37,256 bases of DNA from Mucilaginibacter sp. (GCA_025352225.1 JANXTT010000031.1:1-37256); one strand, 5' to 3'; shown: positions 25,331 through 36,973, counted from the stretch's first letter. Translations and numbers: made by a program. The notes: a model not told the origin generated them from the sequence alone.

Positions 25331-26176
25331 CTAATATTTTTGATAAACCCTCACATAATCAATTTCAAAACGACAAGGGAATTTAGTTTGGGATGGGTCA
25401 CCGCCGTTATCGCCACCAATGGCAAGGTTCAATAAAATGTAATGTGGCTGCATAAAAGGATTAACAGTATTGCCATCCCTATTCACAAGGTCTTTCAGTT
25501 CAACCCGGTTTAGCAAAAGATCATCCACAAATAAACTGATAGCCTTGTCATCCCAATCCATGCGCCAGGTATGAAATTTTTTGCTCCAACCTATATCAAA
25601 TGTATTAAGCTGTTTAGTTGTACTGTACCATTTGGCATTGTTTGCTTTTTCCGTACCACAGGCAATATTAGCCAATAGTTTATGATTATAGTATTCCATA
25701 ATGTCAATTTCGCCATTTGACGGCCATGGTTTGTCTATGCCCATGGTCCAGAAAGCGGGCCAAAGGCCAGCCTTAACATCAATACGGGCGCGCATTACAA
25801 AGCGTCCGTATTGCCAATTGCGAAGCCTCCTGGTATTCAAGCTGGCCGATGTATAATTGATGAACCGTCGGCGTGTTTTCCAATTATTACCGCTTGAGTC
25901 ATAAATAGGATTTGGCAAATGTTCTTTCTTAGCTTGGATGATCAAAAGGCCATGGTGACAGTATGCATTGTTATGTTGATACCATTGATCCTCATGATTG
26001 CGTACAAAACCGGTCTCAAATTTCCAGTTAGCAGTGTCGGGCGTACCCTCGTAGTTAAATTCATCAGCCCAAACAAGTCTGTAATTGCCTATAGTATCCG
26101 CTTGGGTAACCTGAGTTTTTGCAATATATTCATTGCCTGTAAACAACGTAACGAAACAAATAAAATACTTCAGCAT
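25331..26176 (-). CDS. GH16 family endo-glycanase, secreted
   Basis: A glycoside hydrolase of family 16, which cuts internal beta-1,3 or beta-1,4 linkages in glucans or galactans. Taking the Met at 26176 gives a 281-residue protein with a signal-like start (MLKYFICFVTLFTG); the frame is open up to 26230. The catalytic motif GEIDIMEYY is intact, with nucleophile Glu156, Asp158 and acid/base Glu161. Other family features are DEFNYEG near residue 38, the LWPAFWTMG segment, and the C-terminal HYILLNLAIGGDNGGDP and EIDYVRVYQ. Full length. It resembles the laminarinase/galactanase side of the family, but the exact substrate is open. It is the last GH gene before the sigma region. Confidence 0.9.
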   Translation of the reverse strand: MLKYFICFVTLFTGNEYIAKTQVTQADTIGNYRLVWADEFNYEGTPDTANWKFETGFVRNHEDQWYQHNNAYCHHGLLIIQAKKEHLPNPIYDSSGNNWKTRRRFINYTSASLNTRRLRNWQYGRFVMRARIDVKAGLWPAFWTMGIDKPWPSNGEIDIMEYYNHKLLANIACGTEKANNAKWYSTTKQLNTFDIGWSKKFHTWRMDWDDKAISLFVDDLLLNRVELKDLVNRDGNTVNPFMQPHYILLNLAIGGDNGGDPSQTKFPCRFEIDYVRVYQKY

Positions 26177-26253
26177 ATTTTTTATGTTAAGGCTTTTGTA
26201 ATCAGTGCACAGGGTGAATCCGTTGTTCATTGTAGTTGATCTAAAACAGGTTT

Positions 26254-26450
26254 CTATAATCCCGAAAGTTTTATCAACTCCAGAACTTCAACTTTGTTAC
26301 AACCTTTTTAGCAATTCGGCAGGCAGATACACAGTTTGCTTTGAGCCTATACGCCAGTTTCCTAGATTATGCCCATTTACCAAACCCGGCCTTTGCCCTA
26401 ATTGCGCATATCCAGGTTGGTAACGGCAAGTGTCTTTAAATTTAAAGGTC
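26254..26450 (-). pseudogene. Decayed C-terminus of a GH35 beta-galactosidase
   Basis: Four short readings in shifting minus-strand frames line up with the end of GH35 enzymes: a TFKFKDT piece (up to 26450), LDMRN then a TAG in place of a Trp codon at 26400-26398, GKGRVW, a one-base loss at 26380, VNGHNLGNWRIGSKQTVYLP with AELLK, another frameshift near 26305, and GCNKVEVLELIKLSGL to a stop at 26256-26254. Joined, they read like the family consensus LDM..WGKG.VWVNGHNLG..W.IG..QT.YLP...LKKG.N...VLEL. The remaining 500 or more residues of the gene are gone. It lies between GH97 and GH16, so this PUL once also had a GH35. Confidence 0.78.
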
Positions 26451-26543
26451 AGGTTTCTGATATTACATACCCCACAGGCCTATAGGGCTTTTACCCTGAA
26501 CACATAATTACCTCCGTAAGCTAATCCTTATCGAATCGTTCCA

Positions 26544-28520
26544 TCAATTTATCTTTTCAAACCTTGCTGCCCATCCACCGCCCGACTCCATTTTTATCGC
26601 TAATTTATCTGTGGAATGCACGGTAGTTATAGTTTTCTTATAGTCGGTGGCATCTTTACCGGCGTTGATCCCATCCTCAAATATTATAGCACGATAATTT
26701 CCCTCACCCAAAAATGACAAGTCGATCGTTATTTCCCTGGAATCCCAGTTCGTCATTGCCCCAGCGTGCCAGGTGGTTCCTTTGCGTCTTGCCAGGCTAA
26801 CAAATTCACCTACCTTACCATCGAGAGCTTCAGTTTGATCAAACGTAGTTGGCACCGAACAAATGTAATCGGTACATTCCTGTTCACGCTGGTATATAGT
26901 AGGGTTATCAGCAAGCATTTGCAGCGGGGCCTCAAATATAGTGTACATAGCCAGTTGATGGCAACGGGTACCTTGAGTCATCGGGTTGTCGTTTATTGCG
27001 CGGAAATCGCCTTTAGTTGCATTTCTCATTCCGCCAGGGGTGTAGTCCATCGGCCCCGATATCATGCGGATGTAGGGTACTGTTACATCATAAACAGGTT
27101 GATCAGTAATGCCCCATTTCATGTTCTCCAAACCCTTTACGCCTTCAAAGTTAATTACGTTTGGATACGTGCGCTGCAGGCCGCTGGGTTTATACATCCC
27201 GTGAAAATCAACCAGCATATGATTGGCGGCGGCGGCTTCTGCTATCGCGTATAATGAATTCACCATCTTTTGGTCGTCGCGGTCAATAAAATCTATCTTA
27301 AAGCCTTTTACACCCATTTTAGCAAAATTGCTAAACAAGTCTGCTGTATTGTTATGGCCTATAGCGTACCAGTTTGCCCACAGTATAACACCGATGTTTT
27401 TCTGTTTGCCATAGTCCACAATTTGCTGCACATCAAGGTTAAACTTATTCAGATCAAGTGAGGCAGACCAGCCACCATCCATGATGATGTATTCAAGTTT
27501 GTTCGCTGCAGCGAAATCAATGTAATACTTATAAGTAGGTACATTAAGGCCAGCCTTAAAATCGACACGAGAAATGTTCCTCGCGTTCCACCAGTCCCAG
27601 GCTACTTTTCCTGGCTTTACCCACGAATAATCCCCAACCGGGGGAGGGCTCAATTTTTGCATCATATCATTATCAGCCAGTTGTTTGTCGCTGCTACTGA
27701 TTACGACTACCCGCCAGGGAAAACTGCGGGAGCCGGTTGTTTTTGCAATATAATCTGCACGTTTATTTACTACGTAATTGATATTATTGTAGCCACCGGT
27801 TGTTTCAACGGAAGGATATTTTGCAAACATTCCCTGTAAACTTTGTTTACCGCCTGTTACAAGGTACATGCCGGGATAGTCCCGCAGATCAGCCTCCAAA
27901 ATTACTGCCTTTTTCTGTGAGCCGACATCTACGAGTATTGGTAAAAAGGCCATTGAATCCGGAGTCAGCGCAGATAAGTTCATTCTATCGTAATGTGCCT
28001 CGAAGGAGGTGGTGAATTTGTCTTTATTACGGTAATCATTTACAAAAGGCAGAAAAGCCATATCATCCGCTGCAAAATTAAAGTTTGCCTCTTCGTTAAC
28101 GATCATAATACTATCTTTTTTCTGAGTAAAAAAGCGGTAAGCTACGCCATCATCATAAGCGCGGAAAATCAAACCGTATGCGCCTTTAAAAGTGAGGGTT
28201 AACTGGTTGTAATGATTGCGCACCCTATCCTTTTTATATACTGGTGTTTCGATGGATTGATTGATGGTAATAGTTTTAGCGCTATTAATTTGCGCGTTCT
28301 TACCCAACGTTTCTCCGTTAGCTAATGTAATGGAGATAGAGGAAGGCATAATCACTTCTGTACTATCGTGCTTTACCGACCATCTGATAGCACCGCTTAA
28401 AGCCACGCTTAAATTGATATGGCTATCAGGAGATTTCACCTGGTACATTTTACCAGTTTGGGCTAAGGAAATAGACATTGAAAATGCCAGGAATAACCAG
28501 CACAAGATGCTATGTTTCAT
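26544..28520 (-). CDS. GH97 family alpha-glycosidase, periplasmic
   Basis: A 658-residue exported enzyme (signal peptide MKHSILCWLFLAFSMSISLA). It has the N-terminal beta-sandwich of GH97 (residues about 25-285), the TIM barrel starting at PVGDYSWVKPGKVAWDWWNA and a C-terminal domain ending KMESGGGWAARF. Family 97 contains inverting alpha-glucosidases (SusB) and retaining alpha-galactosidases. The segment KGFKIDFIDRDDQ places Asp410 where retaining members such as BtGal97a have their nucleophile, and Glu459 or Glu465 (NFEGVKGLEN) is a candidate acid/base, so I favour an alpha-galactosidase. The gene is intact and lies 64 bases downstream of the truncated GH2 gene. Confidence 0.92.
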   Translation of the reverse strand: MKHSILCWLFLAFSMSISLAQTGKMYQVKSPDSHINLSVALSGAIRWSVKHDSTEVIMPSSISITLANGETLGKNAQINSAKTITINQSIETPVYKKDRVRNHYNQLTLTFKGAYGLIFRAYDDGVAYRFFTQKKDSIMIVNEEANFNFAADDMAFLPFVNDYRNKDKFTTSFEAHYDRMNLSALTPDSMAFLPILVDVGSQKKAVILEADLRDYPGMYLVTGGKQSLQGMFAKYPSVETTGGYNNINYVVNKRADYIAKTTGSRSFPWRVVVISSSDKQLADNDMMQKLSPPPVGDYSWVKPGKVAWDWWNARNISRVDFKAGLNVPTYKYYIDFAAANKLEYIIMDGGWSASLDLNKFNLDVQQIVDYGKQKNIGVILWANWYAIGHNNTADLFSNFAKMGVKGFKIDFIDRDDQKMVNSLYAIAEAAAANHMLVDFHGMYKPSGLQRTYPNVINFEGVKGLENMKWGITDQPVYDVTVPYIRMISGPMDYTPGGMRNATKGDFRAINDNPMTQGTRCHQLAMYTIFEAPLQMLADNPTIYQREQECTDYICSVPTTFDQTEALDGKVGEFVSLARRKGTTWHAGAMTNWDSREITIDLSFLGEGNYRAIIFEDGINAGKDATDYKKTITTVHSTDKLAIKMESGGGWAARFEKIN

Positions 28521-28584
28521 AATGATATTTTATAGATTATTAAATTGTTTATACTGTTTACTGTTAAAAATTCTTCACCGATTT

Positions 28585-29733
<1,149 letters not shown>

Positions 29734-29752
29734 TTAACCAACGCTAGTATTA

Positions 29753-30745
29753 TTAACGCTGCAATTCGCCGTTATCCGGATTTCCGGGTTCATCCAGCAA
29801 TTGAATATAGGTGCTTGGGCCTAAGTCGGGCTTTTCCCATGATGATAATGCCCAAACTATCTTTTTATCGGGTGTTACCTCAAACACTTGTACCGTGCCT
29901 GCCCATTCTTCTGTTTTATTATTTCCGGCAACCCAACTGCATATTACCGTGTTGCCGTTAGCCAGCCTGTTGGCAGTTTGGGTATTGCCAATCTTAAAAG
30001 GCGCATCTGCCTTTGTAAATTCCCATACAGTTTGTCCCTTAGAGTTAACCTCACGCGTATAACCCAAGCCATCGCCAGATATTAAGGTATTGCCATTTTT
30101 AAGCCTTATAGCCGACCATGCCGAAGGAGCGTCTACCGACCAAACATCTTTCCCTTCAAGATCAAATTCTACCACCTTCTTTTCTGCAAAAAGCCCCACC
30201 ATTATTGTTTTCTTATCTGGTGTGATGCGTACATGCCTAAACTGTCCGTGTGGGCTGGTTGACGTGGTCGGGATCACAATTTCCTTTAGCAACTTATTGG
30301 TTGTCGTATTAAATATCAGCACTTTACCTACCGGGCCGTTTAAAACCATCATTACGCTGTCTTTACCTATGGGCTGGCAGGAATGGGTTTCAGTTCCAGG
30401 GGCACATATATATTGCCATATAATGTTCTTTTCCGGAGTCACGATTCCTGCACCTGACATACAGGCATATACAATATTGCCGTTTGAGAGCAATGTTGCA
30501 TCATCAAACTCCTGTATCCCTCCGGTAGCAGTGCGCAATGGGATAGAATATTGCCACACAACCTTTCCTCCTCGCACCAGAAACATCGATTGTGCGGTGG
30601 GTTTCCGCATATCCCACTCTCCGGCGTATAAAAAGTCGTGTTGTTTTAAACCTTTGCCTGGCAATTTATAATCCATGTTTATATTTTGCGCCGCCGAGTT
30701 TATGAAAAAAAAGAGCAGCGAAACTGATACTGCCTGATACTTCAT
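29753..30745 (-). CDS. Secreted beta-propeller protein of the PUL
   Basis: A protein of about 330 residues with a signal peptide (MKYQAVSVSLLFFFINSAAQ, start chosen at 30745; the frame is open to 30769). The rest is built of repeats with the pattern L-x-N-G-N-T/I then V-x-W-x-Y/F (ATLLSNGNIVYACMSGAG, AIRLKNGNTLISGDGLG, RLANGNTVICSWVAG; KVVWQYSIP, NIIWQYICAP, QTVWEFTKAD), typical of PQQ-like or NHL-like beta-propellers. Such proteins occur in many Bacteroidota PULs; a glycan-binding or lyase role is possible but unknown. It lies 55 bases after one GH2 gene and 34 before another, so it belongs to the operon. Confidence 0.75.
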   Translation of the reverse strand: MKYQAVSVSLLFFFINSAAQNINMDYKLPGKGLKQHDFLYAGEWDMRKPTAQSMFLVRGGKVVWQYSIPLRTATGGIQEFDDATLLSNGNIVYACMSGAGIVTPEKNIIWQYICAPGTETHSCQPIGKDSVMMVLNGPVGKVLIFNTTTNKLLKEIVIPTTSTSPHGQFRHVRITPDKKTIMVGLFAEKKVVEFDLEGKDVWSVDAPSAWSAIRLKNGNTLISGDGLGYTREVNSKGQTVWEFTKADAPFKIGNTQTANRLANGNTVICSWVAGNNKTEEWAGTVQVFEVTPDKKIVWALSSWEKPDLGPSTYIQLLDEPGNPDNGELQR

Positions 30746-30800
30746 ACTTTTTAAATTTAATTTAAGCACTTAATTATGTTTGTAAAGATTATTTAAGTAT

Positions 30801-33220
30801 TCATTGGGAATTAATTAGTAACACTTTACTTTTAAGCCCAGGAGAACTAACAACAATACGGACGATATCTTTCTGTGAAATAGGTTGTATATAAGCAATT
30901 AATTGCCCGTTCAATGCCTTCCTGTTGTTTGATTTATAATCCTCCATGCTATTTAAATCGCCATTTTCCAATCCCAATAATTTAGCTGCCCCATCTATTT
31001 TTACAGTAATTTCGTTAGCGGCGTTATACACCGGTATGCCATCTTTATCAGTTACATGAATCACCAGTTGAACAAGTCCTAACTGATTATGAGAAAGTAA
31101 ATCAGCGCCCGCTGTAATGGCAGATGCCTCTCCTGACGTTTTTAAACTGTAGCTAACGTTTTTACCATTTTTTTTGTCGCCTTTAACTACTAATTCTCCC
31201 GGCTGGCAATCAAAATCCCAGTAAATAATCCGGTTTCCAAACGCCGAAAGTGACTTTTTACCCAATGACCGCCCGTTCAAAAACAATTCGGCTCCGCTGC
31301 AATTAGTAAAGCAATTAACACGTATTTTGTCACCATTCTTATAATTCCAGTCAGGATCAGCCTGCCTCGCAAACCGGGTATATCCCTTTTTGGAAGTATC
31401 CGGTATTGCTGTTGTCCCGATATAGATCATCGGCCCAGCCGCCCATAAACTTTGCCTGAAATAATATTCGGGCTTGGGCAGCCCTGCCAGGTTTATTAAT
31501 CCTGCGCTATTGCCATGCGACGGCCATTGGTGCGATTCGCCTAAATAATCTATTCCCGTCCATAAATATTGGCCGGCTATATAAGCATTGCTATCTACAG
31601 CGTTCCATGCACTTAAAGCCATGCTGTTCTCGCTGCCGTATATTACACGATCGGGATAGGTTTTATGGTCATTTTTATAACGGTATTCCTGGTAATTGTA
31701 GCCAACAACATCCAGGTTTTGTGGAAATGTAGTCATATTCGACATCACTACGCCCGCCAAGGCAGCGGTAACCGGCCTCGAATCATCATACTTTTTAATG
31801 TCAGACACGAGGAGTTTTGATATCTCGCCCAGCCGTCGGGCAGGCGGATGGTCTGGGAGATAACCTTTCCCATAAATTTGTGGATTGCGCCCGGTGTTTA
31901 ATATGGTATCCGAATAGGGATCGTTCGGGTAATCGATCTCATTACCTATGCTCCACATAATAATACTTGGGTGGTCACAGTCTCGAAGCACCATATCGCT
32001 CAAATCCTTGTCATACCAATCCTTAAAGTATTCATGGTAACCATGCTTGCTCGGTATCCCTGCATTCCAGCCGGTTATCCATTTATTTTTACCAATTTCC
32101 CATTCATCAAAAGCCTCGTCCATAACAAGGAAGCCCAATTCATCACACAATTTGTATAAATAATCGACATGTGGGTTATGGCTCAGCCTTAATGAATTAC
32201 AGCCCATCTCTTTCAACAGCTCCAGGCGCCTGTACCAAACCTCCTCTGGTACGGCAACTCCTAATGCCCCGGCATCATCATGGATGCACACCCCCTTCAG
32301 CTTCATGTTTTCCCCGTTTAGGAAAAACCCCTTATCGGCATCAAATTTTATGCTTCGTATTCCAACCTCATCGCTCCACTCATCTATTTGTTTGCCATTC
32401 GACATGATGGAAACAACAAGATGATACAAGGACGGCTGGCTAACCGACCATAATTGAGGTTTTTCTACGCCGAATGGTAGGTTACTTAAAGTACTGTCGC
32501 CCGTTTTTAGGGTTAATTTTTTATTGGCCGCAGCCACTGTTACACCACGGGGGCTAACCAGCCTGCATTTTACCGTAACGACGGCAGTTTTTGTTGATGC
32601 GTTCACAATACTAACATTTACGTTAATTCCAGCATGAAATGCGGAAACTTCGGGCGTTGTGAACCCTACTCCCCATAAACCGATATGTACTGGTGCGGTA
32701 GTAATTAAATAAACATTTCTATAAATTCCTGAACCGGTGTACCATCTCGAATCCGCAAATTCCGAATGGTTCACACGTACGGCCAGCACATTTTTAGCAC
32801 CGGTTTTTAAATACGGGGTTAAATCATACTGAAAAGAAATAAAGCCGTTTGGACGTTTGCCGATGTAATGGCCGTTTATCCAAACTTCACTGTTTTTGTA
32901 CACCCCGTCGAAATAAATGAACGTCTTTTTATTCAGGCTGTTGGAGGGTACGCTGAATGTTTTGCGGTACCAGCCGATGCCCCCCGGTAAAAAAGCCGTA
33001 CCGCTAGCTAATTGCTGGCTATAAGGGCCTTCAATGCTCCAGTCGTGCGGCAGGTTTAACGATCTCCAGGCATGGTCATCAAAATCCATTGCTTCGCCAT
33101 GCGCCACATCTGCCCGGTAGAATTTCCAACCACTATTAAACAGCTTCGTAATTCGGCTGGTTTGTGCCTGCAAGGCATAAAATAACAGGGTCAAAAACAA
33201 AACGCGATATTTTTTTTCAT
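30801..33220 (-). CDS. GH2 family beta-galactosidase-like enzyme, start disrupted by a one-base shift
   Basis: The 799-residue frame begins without an ATG, at a TTG near 33200. The natural start is the ATG at 33220-33218 followed by a run of eight A; with one more A it would read MKKKYRVLFLTLLFYALQAQ, a perfect signal peptide, and join the frame. Domains are the sugar-binding domain (about 15-175, DWSIEGPY, GIGWYRKTF), an immunoglobulin-like domain (about 175-285), a TIM barrel (285-590, LKGVCIHDDAGALG, SHNPH) and C-terminal Ig-like domains of the DUF4982 kind. Catalytic Glu421 (GNE) and Glu524 (YGSENS) are present. Likely a beta-galactosidase, but beta-glucuronidase or other beta-glycosidase activity is possible. 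It is either a sequencing error, a true mutation or translation from the TTG. Confidence 0.85.
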
Positions 33221-33298
33221 ATTCTCTTTACTTTTCTATAACCAGCAGGCCGCTTTACCCGGCTTGTTGCTATTGTCAAGCAGCCTTGGGCAGTCGTT

Positions 33299-36200
33299 TT
33301 ACTTTACATTATAACCTTCCACAGCTACTACCGGTTGTTCGCCGCGAGTATCTGCATCTGCTACCTTCATTTCAATGCTACGTTCCTCCCCAGGAAATAA
33401 CGTAAAGTAGTTATTGTTGTAAATGACCGGTAAAATCCGTTCGCCGTTTTTGGCCCCGGTTACTTTCAGCCGCACATTAAAAGCGGTGTAAGCCGTATGA
33501 TTATACAATTTGGTAGTGATCTTCCAATCGCGGCCAGCTTTCAGCGCGTGCGTTTGAGCCGATAGTTTCACCTGTGGCAATTGAGCAACCGAACTTAAGT
33601 CCCCAATATCGCCCGATGAATCTGGAAGGGTGCCCCTGCAGTACTCGTTTCTTGAAACCAAGTCATTGCCCCGGGTTAGTTCAAGCCGTACAAAATATAC
33701 CCCAGTCAATTCTGCAGGAATAGTAACCGGCATAACGGCAACCCTGCTGTCCATGCTACAGTCGATTGTCGCCTGTTTTGTAAGTTTTACTTTGCCTTGC
33801 AAATCCAATACCTGTAGTTTTGCATTGAGCATCGCACCGTTTGAACTACTGTAATTAACTACTTCTACACTATCGTTAAGCGGGTTCCATTGGATATGCA
33901 ATGGCTCCGAAGCTTTTTTGGCACCGAAATAAGCGCCTGTAGGTTCAAAATAGTAATCATAGCTCTGCCAAACTAATGTAGGCCAGGAGGGATGGCTCAT
34001 CCAGATCAATAAACCCATCCTGTTTTTGCTTTGCGCCTCAAACATGGCCCTGTAGCCCTGGTATTCTGTCCAGGCCGCTAAAGAGAGCCATTGTTTTACC
34101 CCGTCGATTCTGCCAAAGGCATGCTCCATCGTCGCATTGAAGGTAGTCCCGTTTTGTGCACCCTGCAAGGTAAAATCATGTACGCCCCATAAACGCGACT
34201 GCGGCCATATAGCCGAATCGGGCATGGCTAATTTAAAGCTTTCGTACGACATCAGATCGGGCATGCCCATTTCGCTATGCAGTTTCGGCTTGGCCCTGTT
34301 TTGAAAATAAGATTTAAGCGGGCGTAAAGCATAAGGCCCACCGCCGCTTACGCTTATCGCCGCCGAATTCGGAATATATTTAATGCCAGGAGCCAGTACC
34401 GGTAAAATATTGGTTATCGCATTTTCAATTACAGGTGGCGGATTACCTTCGTTACGGCCTACATATAAACCGATTGAAGGATGATTGCGAATCCGTTTTA
34501 CAAAGTCTTTCAGATTGTCAATAAACATATCGGGGTGATTGGGAACTGGCCCGTCATAAGGGTTTGCCAGCCAAAAATCCTGCCAGATAAGGATGCCATA
34601 TTTATCGCAGGCTTCAAAAAAAGCATCATCTGCAACTTGCCCTACCCAGTTCCTTATCATATTGAAGTTCATCTCCTTATGGTAGCCTACGGCGATATCA
34701 TACTCGCGCGACCGGTAGCGCAATAAGTCTTCCGCAAAGCCCATATTACCGCCCCGCGCAATAAAACGCTTCCCATTCACCCATATCTTTAAATTGCCGG
34801 TATCTAAATAAGTCATTTCCCGTATGCCGGTTTTAAATATTTTTTCGTCCGACTGCTTTCCATCGTCTGTTATGAAAGTAAGGGTTACCTTATAGAGGTT
34901 TTGATTACCGTAACCGTTGGGCCACCATAAAGCCGGATGATGTAAAATTAACGATGGGTTTGTAGTTGGATTAAGACTGACAGTTATCTGCTCGTTAGGC
35001 TTGAGTGCTATAGCCTGGTCAAAACCCGTAATGCCAAATTTGCCTTTCAGTATTCCTTTAACAGGTTTTGCGCTATGATTATAAAGAATGGTTTGTATGC
35101 TTACCGATGCTGAAGTAGTGTCAGGTAATGGTAGTTTGGTTGTTAACAGTGGGTCCTCAATGGTTACAGGGCCGCTTGGTGACAGGTAAACGTCATTCCA
35201 TATCCCCGTGTTTCTACCGCGAATGGTGGGGATCCAGTCCCAGCCTATAGAGGCGTGAAAAGTAGGATTGTCGGCTCCCAGTTCTCCACCATTCGCATCG
35301 GTGCTGTTCCTGTTCTGTTCTGTTGGAAAGCCGGGTGTTTCATTTTTTATGACCCGAACCGCCAGCACGTTTTTGCCGCCAGCCACAAGCAGGTCAGTTA
35401 CATCGAATTTTCCCCTGATAAAGGCGCCGTCAATCCGTCCAATGGAGTGGCCATTCAGATAGATATCTGCCTTCCAGTTAATGCCTGCAAAATTTAGAAA
35501 TACGCGCTTGTCTTTATAGAATGAAGGGGTGGTAAACACATCCCTATACCAAAAATCGTCATAAAAATATGAGTCGGAAATAAACATGTTATTATCGCCG
35601 AAATTTGGCTCAGGCACAGCACCAGCGTTTAGGTAACTTACCAGCGTTGTTGCCGGAACTGTAGCGATGAGCCATTGCCTATCATCAAATAAAGGAGCTG
35701 ATAAGGCTAAGCCGTTTGCTTTAACCTGCGATGCCCGCTGCACTTTCCAGGCACCTCCGGCCAGATCAAGCCGACCGTCGGCATGGATGGTTTTCTGAGT
35801 ATGTGCCACAGGTAAAGGCCCACCGGTTCCAAAAACTTCCATTTCACTTAATATATATCCATTATCAGGGTTGGCTGGTTTTGTCATAAGTACTCGTACA
35901 AATCGGCCTTTAATTTTACTGTTTAATACTACATTGGTAAGCTTGTCCCCGTTTGCAGGTAAAGCCGCAATATTTCTCCATGAAACAGCATCCGTTGACA
36001 CCTGAACTGAACCTTGCATAGCTGGGCTAATCCAGTAGAGCTTTATTTTATTGAAAGAGCAAATCGCACCCAGGTCTACGTAAACCCATTCAGTACTACT
36101 CCCTCCGCTTTTCCAGGCGCTGGTAAAATTGTAAGGGCCGCCGATGGGAGCTGCCTGGCCATTGCTATACATCGAAAGATAATTAACCGACCAGCCTTTA

Positions 36201-36973
36201 GCATTCGGATCATCGGTATTAATACGGTAATATTTATAACGAACGGGTTGACTAAACTTAAATGTATAATTTAATGATTGTCTTTTGATAACTGAAAATC
36301 TGCGGGTAAGGGCTATTTGCTGCGCTGTTGATTTTTGCCCGGCTGACGGACGAAACCCGACAGACAGTTCAATACCCGGCAGTGAAGTGCTGCCGCTTAC
36401 TTTTTCCAATTCATCCCATTTTAGGCCATCGTAAGATCCGCTTACCGTTATTGCCCAGGGTTTAGGCGCGAGGGTGTCTGCCGTCATACTACCAACAATT
36501 CTGAAACTATCTATAGAAGGCACTTTATAATTGCCTGCCATTTGTACCTGGAACCACGCATTCGGTCCGTCAAATTGCTGACTGCTGGAGTTTCTGTCAA
36601 AACCATGTTCTCTTCCATCTCTTGGCAAAATACCCTGACTATTTGTACTTGCAACTATCCAGCCGGGTAGTTTAGTATCAATTATACCATCTGTTATCAG
36701 TTGCGCCGTAAGGTTGTAATCGTAGGCATCTGACTGGTAAGCTGCCCTGTGCAGGGCAAGGTTTCGGTAGTGAATGGCATCGATCTTCATACCCGGGCCA
36801 AAGAATTCCTTCGGGTCGCCTGGATATATCCCAATTCCACGGGAATATTGTTGGGCGTTTGATGTTTGCAAATGGAAGAAAAATAACAAAAAGACGAGAT
36901 AGATCGCCCTTTTAAGAAGTAACCAAAATAATACCGGGCGCAGCGCTTTTGTAATAATTCGATTCATATTCAA
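33299..36973 (-). CDS. Large GH2 enzyme with N-terminal discoidin domains (exo-glucosaminidase/mannosidase type)
   Basis: A 1224-residue secreted protein, first gene of the GH cluster. After a long signal region (cleavage near QTSNAQ, residue 40) come two discoidin/F5-8C-like modules (about 70-270 and 285-385, the second ending LSEMEVFGTGG), a GH2 sugar-binding domain (about 400-600, NFAGINWKADIYLNGHSIGR), an Ig-like domain and a TIM barrel from about residue 735 (RGGNMGFAEDLLRYR, NFNMIRNWVGQ). The acid/base is Glu842 in GRNEGNPPP and the nucleophile probably Glu901 in LHSEMGMPD. This pattern is that of exo-beta-glucosaminidase or beta-mannosidase GH2 proteins, not LacZ. The glycan specificity is unknown. 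Intact. Confidence 0.9.
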   Translation of the reverse strand: MNMNRIITKALRPVLFWLLLKRAIYLVFLLFFFHLQTSNAQQYSRGIGIYPGDPKEFFGPGMKIDAIHYRNLALHRAAYQSDAYDYNLTAQLITDGIIDTKLPGWIVASTNSQGILPRDGREHGFDRNSSSQQFDGPNAWFQVQMAGNYKVPSIDSFRIVGSMTADTLAPKPWAITVSGSYDGLKWDELEKVSGSTSLPGIELSVGFRPSAGQKSTAQQIALTRRFSVIKRQSLNYTFKFSQPVRYKYYRINTDDPNAKGWSVNYLSMYSNGQAAPIGGPYNFTSAWKSGGSSTEWVYVDLGAICSFNKIKLYWISPAMQGSVQVSTDAVSWRNIAALPANGDKLTNVVLNSKIKGRFVRVLMTKPANPDNGYILSEMEVFGTGGPLPVAHTQKTIHADGRLDLAGGAWKVQRASQVKANGLALSAPLFDDRQWLIATVPATTLVSYLNAGAVPEPNFGDNNMFISDSYFYDDFWYRDVFTTPSFYKDKRVFLNFAGINWKADIYLNGHSIGRIDGAFIRGKFDVTDLLVAGGKNVLAVRVIKNETPGFPTEQNRNSTDANGGELGADNPTFHASIGWDWIPTIRGRNTGIWNDVYLSPSGPVTIEDPLLTTKLPLPDTTSASVSIQTILYNHSAKPVKGILKGKFGITGFDQAIALKPNEQITVSLNPTTNPSLILHHPALWWPNGYGNQNLYKVTLTFITDDGKQSDEKIFKTGIREMTYLDTGNLKIWVNGKRFIARGGNMGFAEDLLRYRSREYDIAVGYHKEMNFNMIRNWVGQVADDAFFEACDKYGILIWQDFWLANPYDGPVPNHPDMFIDNLKDFVKRIRNHPSIGLYVGRNEGNPPPVIENAITNILPVLAPGIKYIPNSAAISVSGGGPYALRPLKSYFQNRAKPKLHSEMGMPDLMSYESFKLAMPDSAIWPQSRLWGVHDFTLQGAQNGTTFNATMEHAFGRIDGVKQWLSLAAWTEYQGYRAMFEAQSKNRMGLLIWMSHPSWPTLVWQSYDYYFEPTGAYFGAKKASEPLHIQWNPLNDSVEVVNYSSSNGAMLNAKLQVLDLQGKVKLTKQATIDCSMDSRVAVMPVTIPAELTGVYFVRLELTRGNDLVSRNEYCRGTLPDSSGDIGDLSSVAQLPQVKLSAQTHALKAGRDWKITTKLYNHTAYTAFNVRLKVTGAKNGERILPVIYNNNYFTLFPGEERSIEMKVADADTRGEQPVVAVEGYNVK

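Noticed and set aside
30090..30671. A 193-codon plus-strand frame opposite the beta-propeller gene.
   Set aside because: No family features; the minus-strand gene has signal peptide and repeats, so this is its shadow. The other long antisense frames in the PUL were rejected in the same way.
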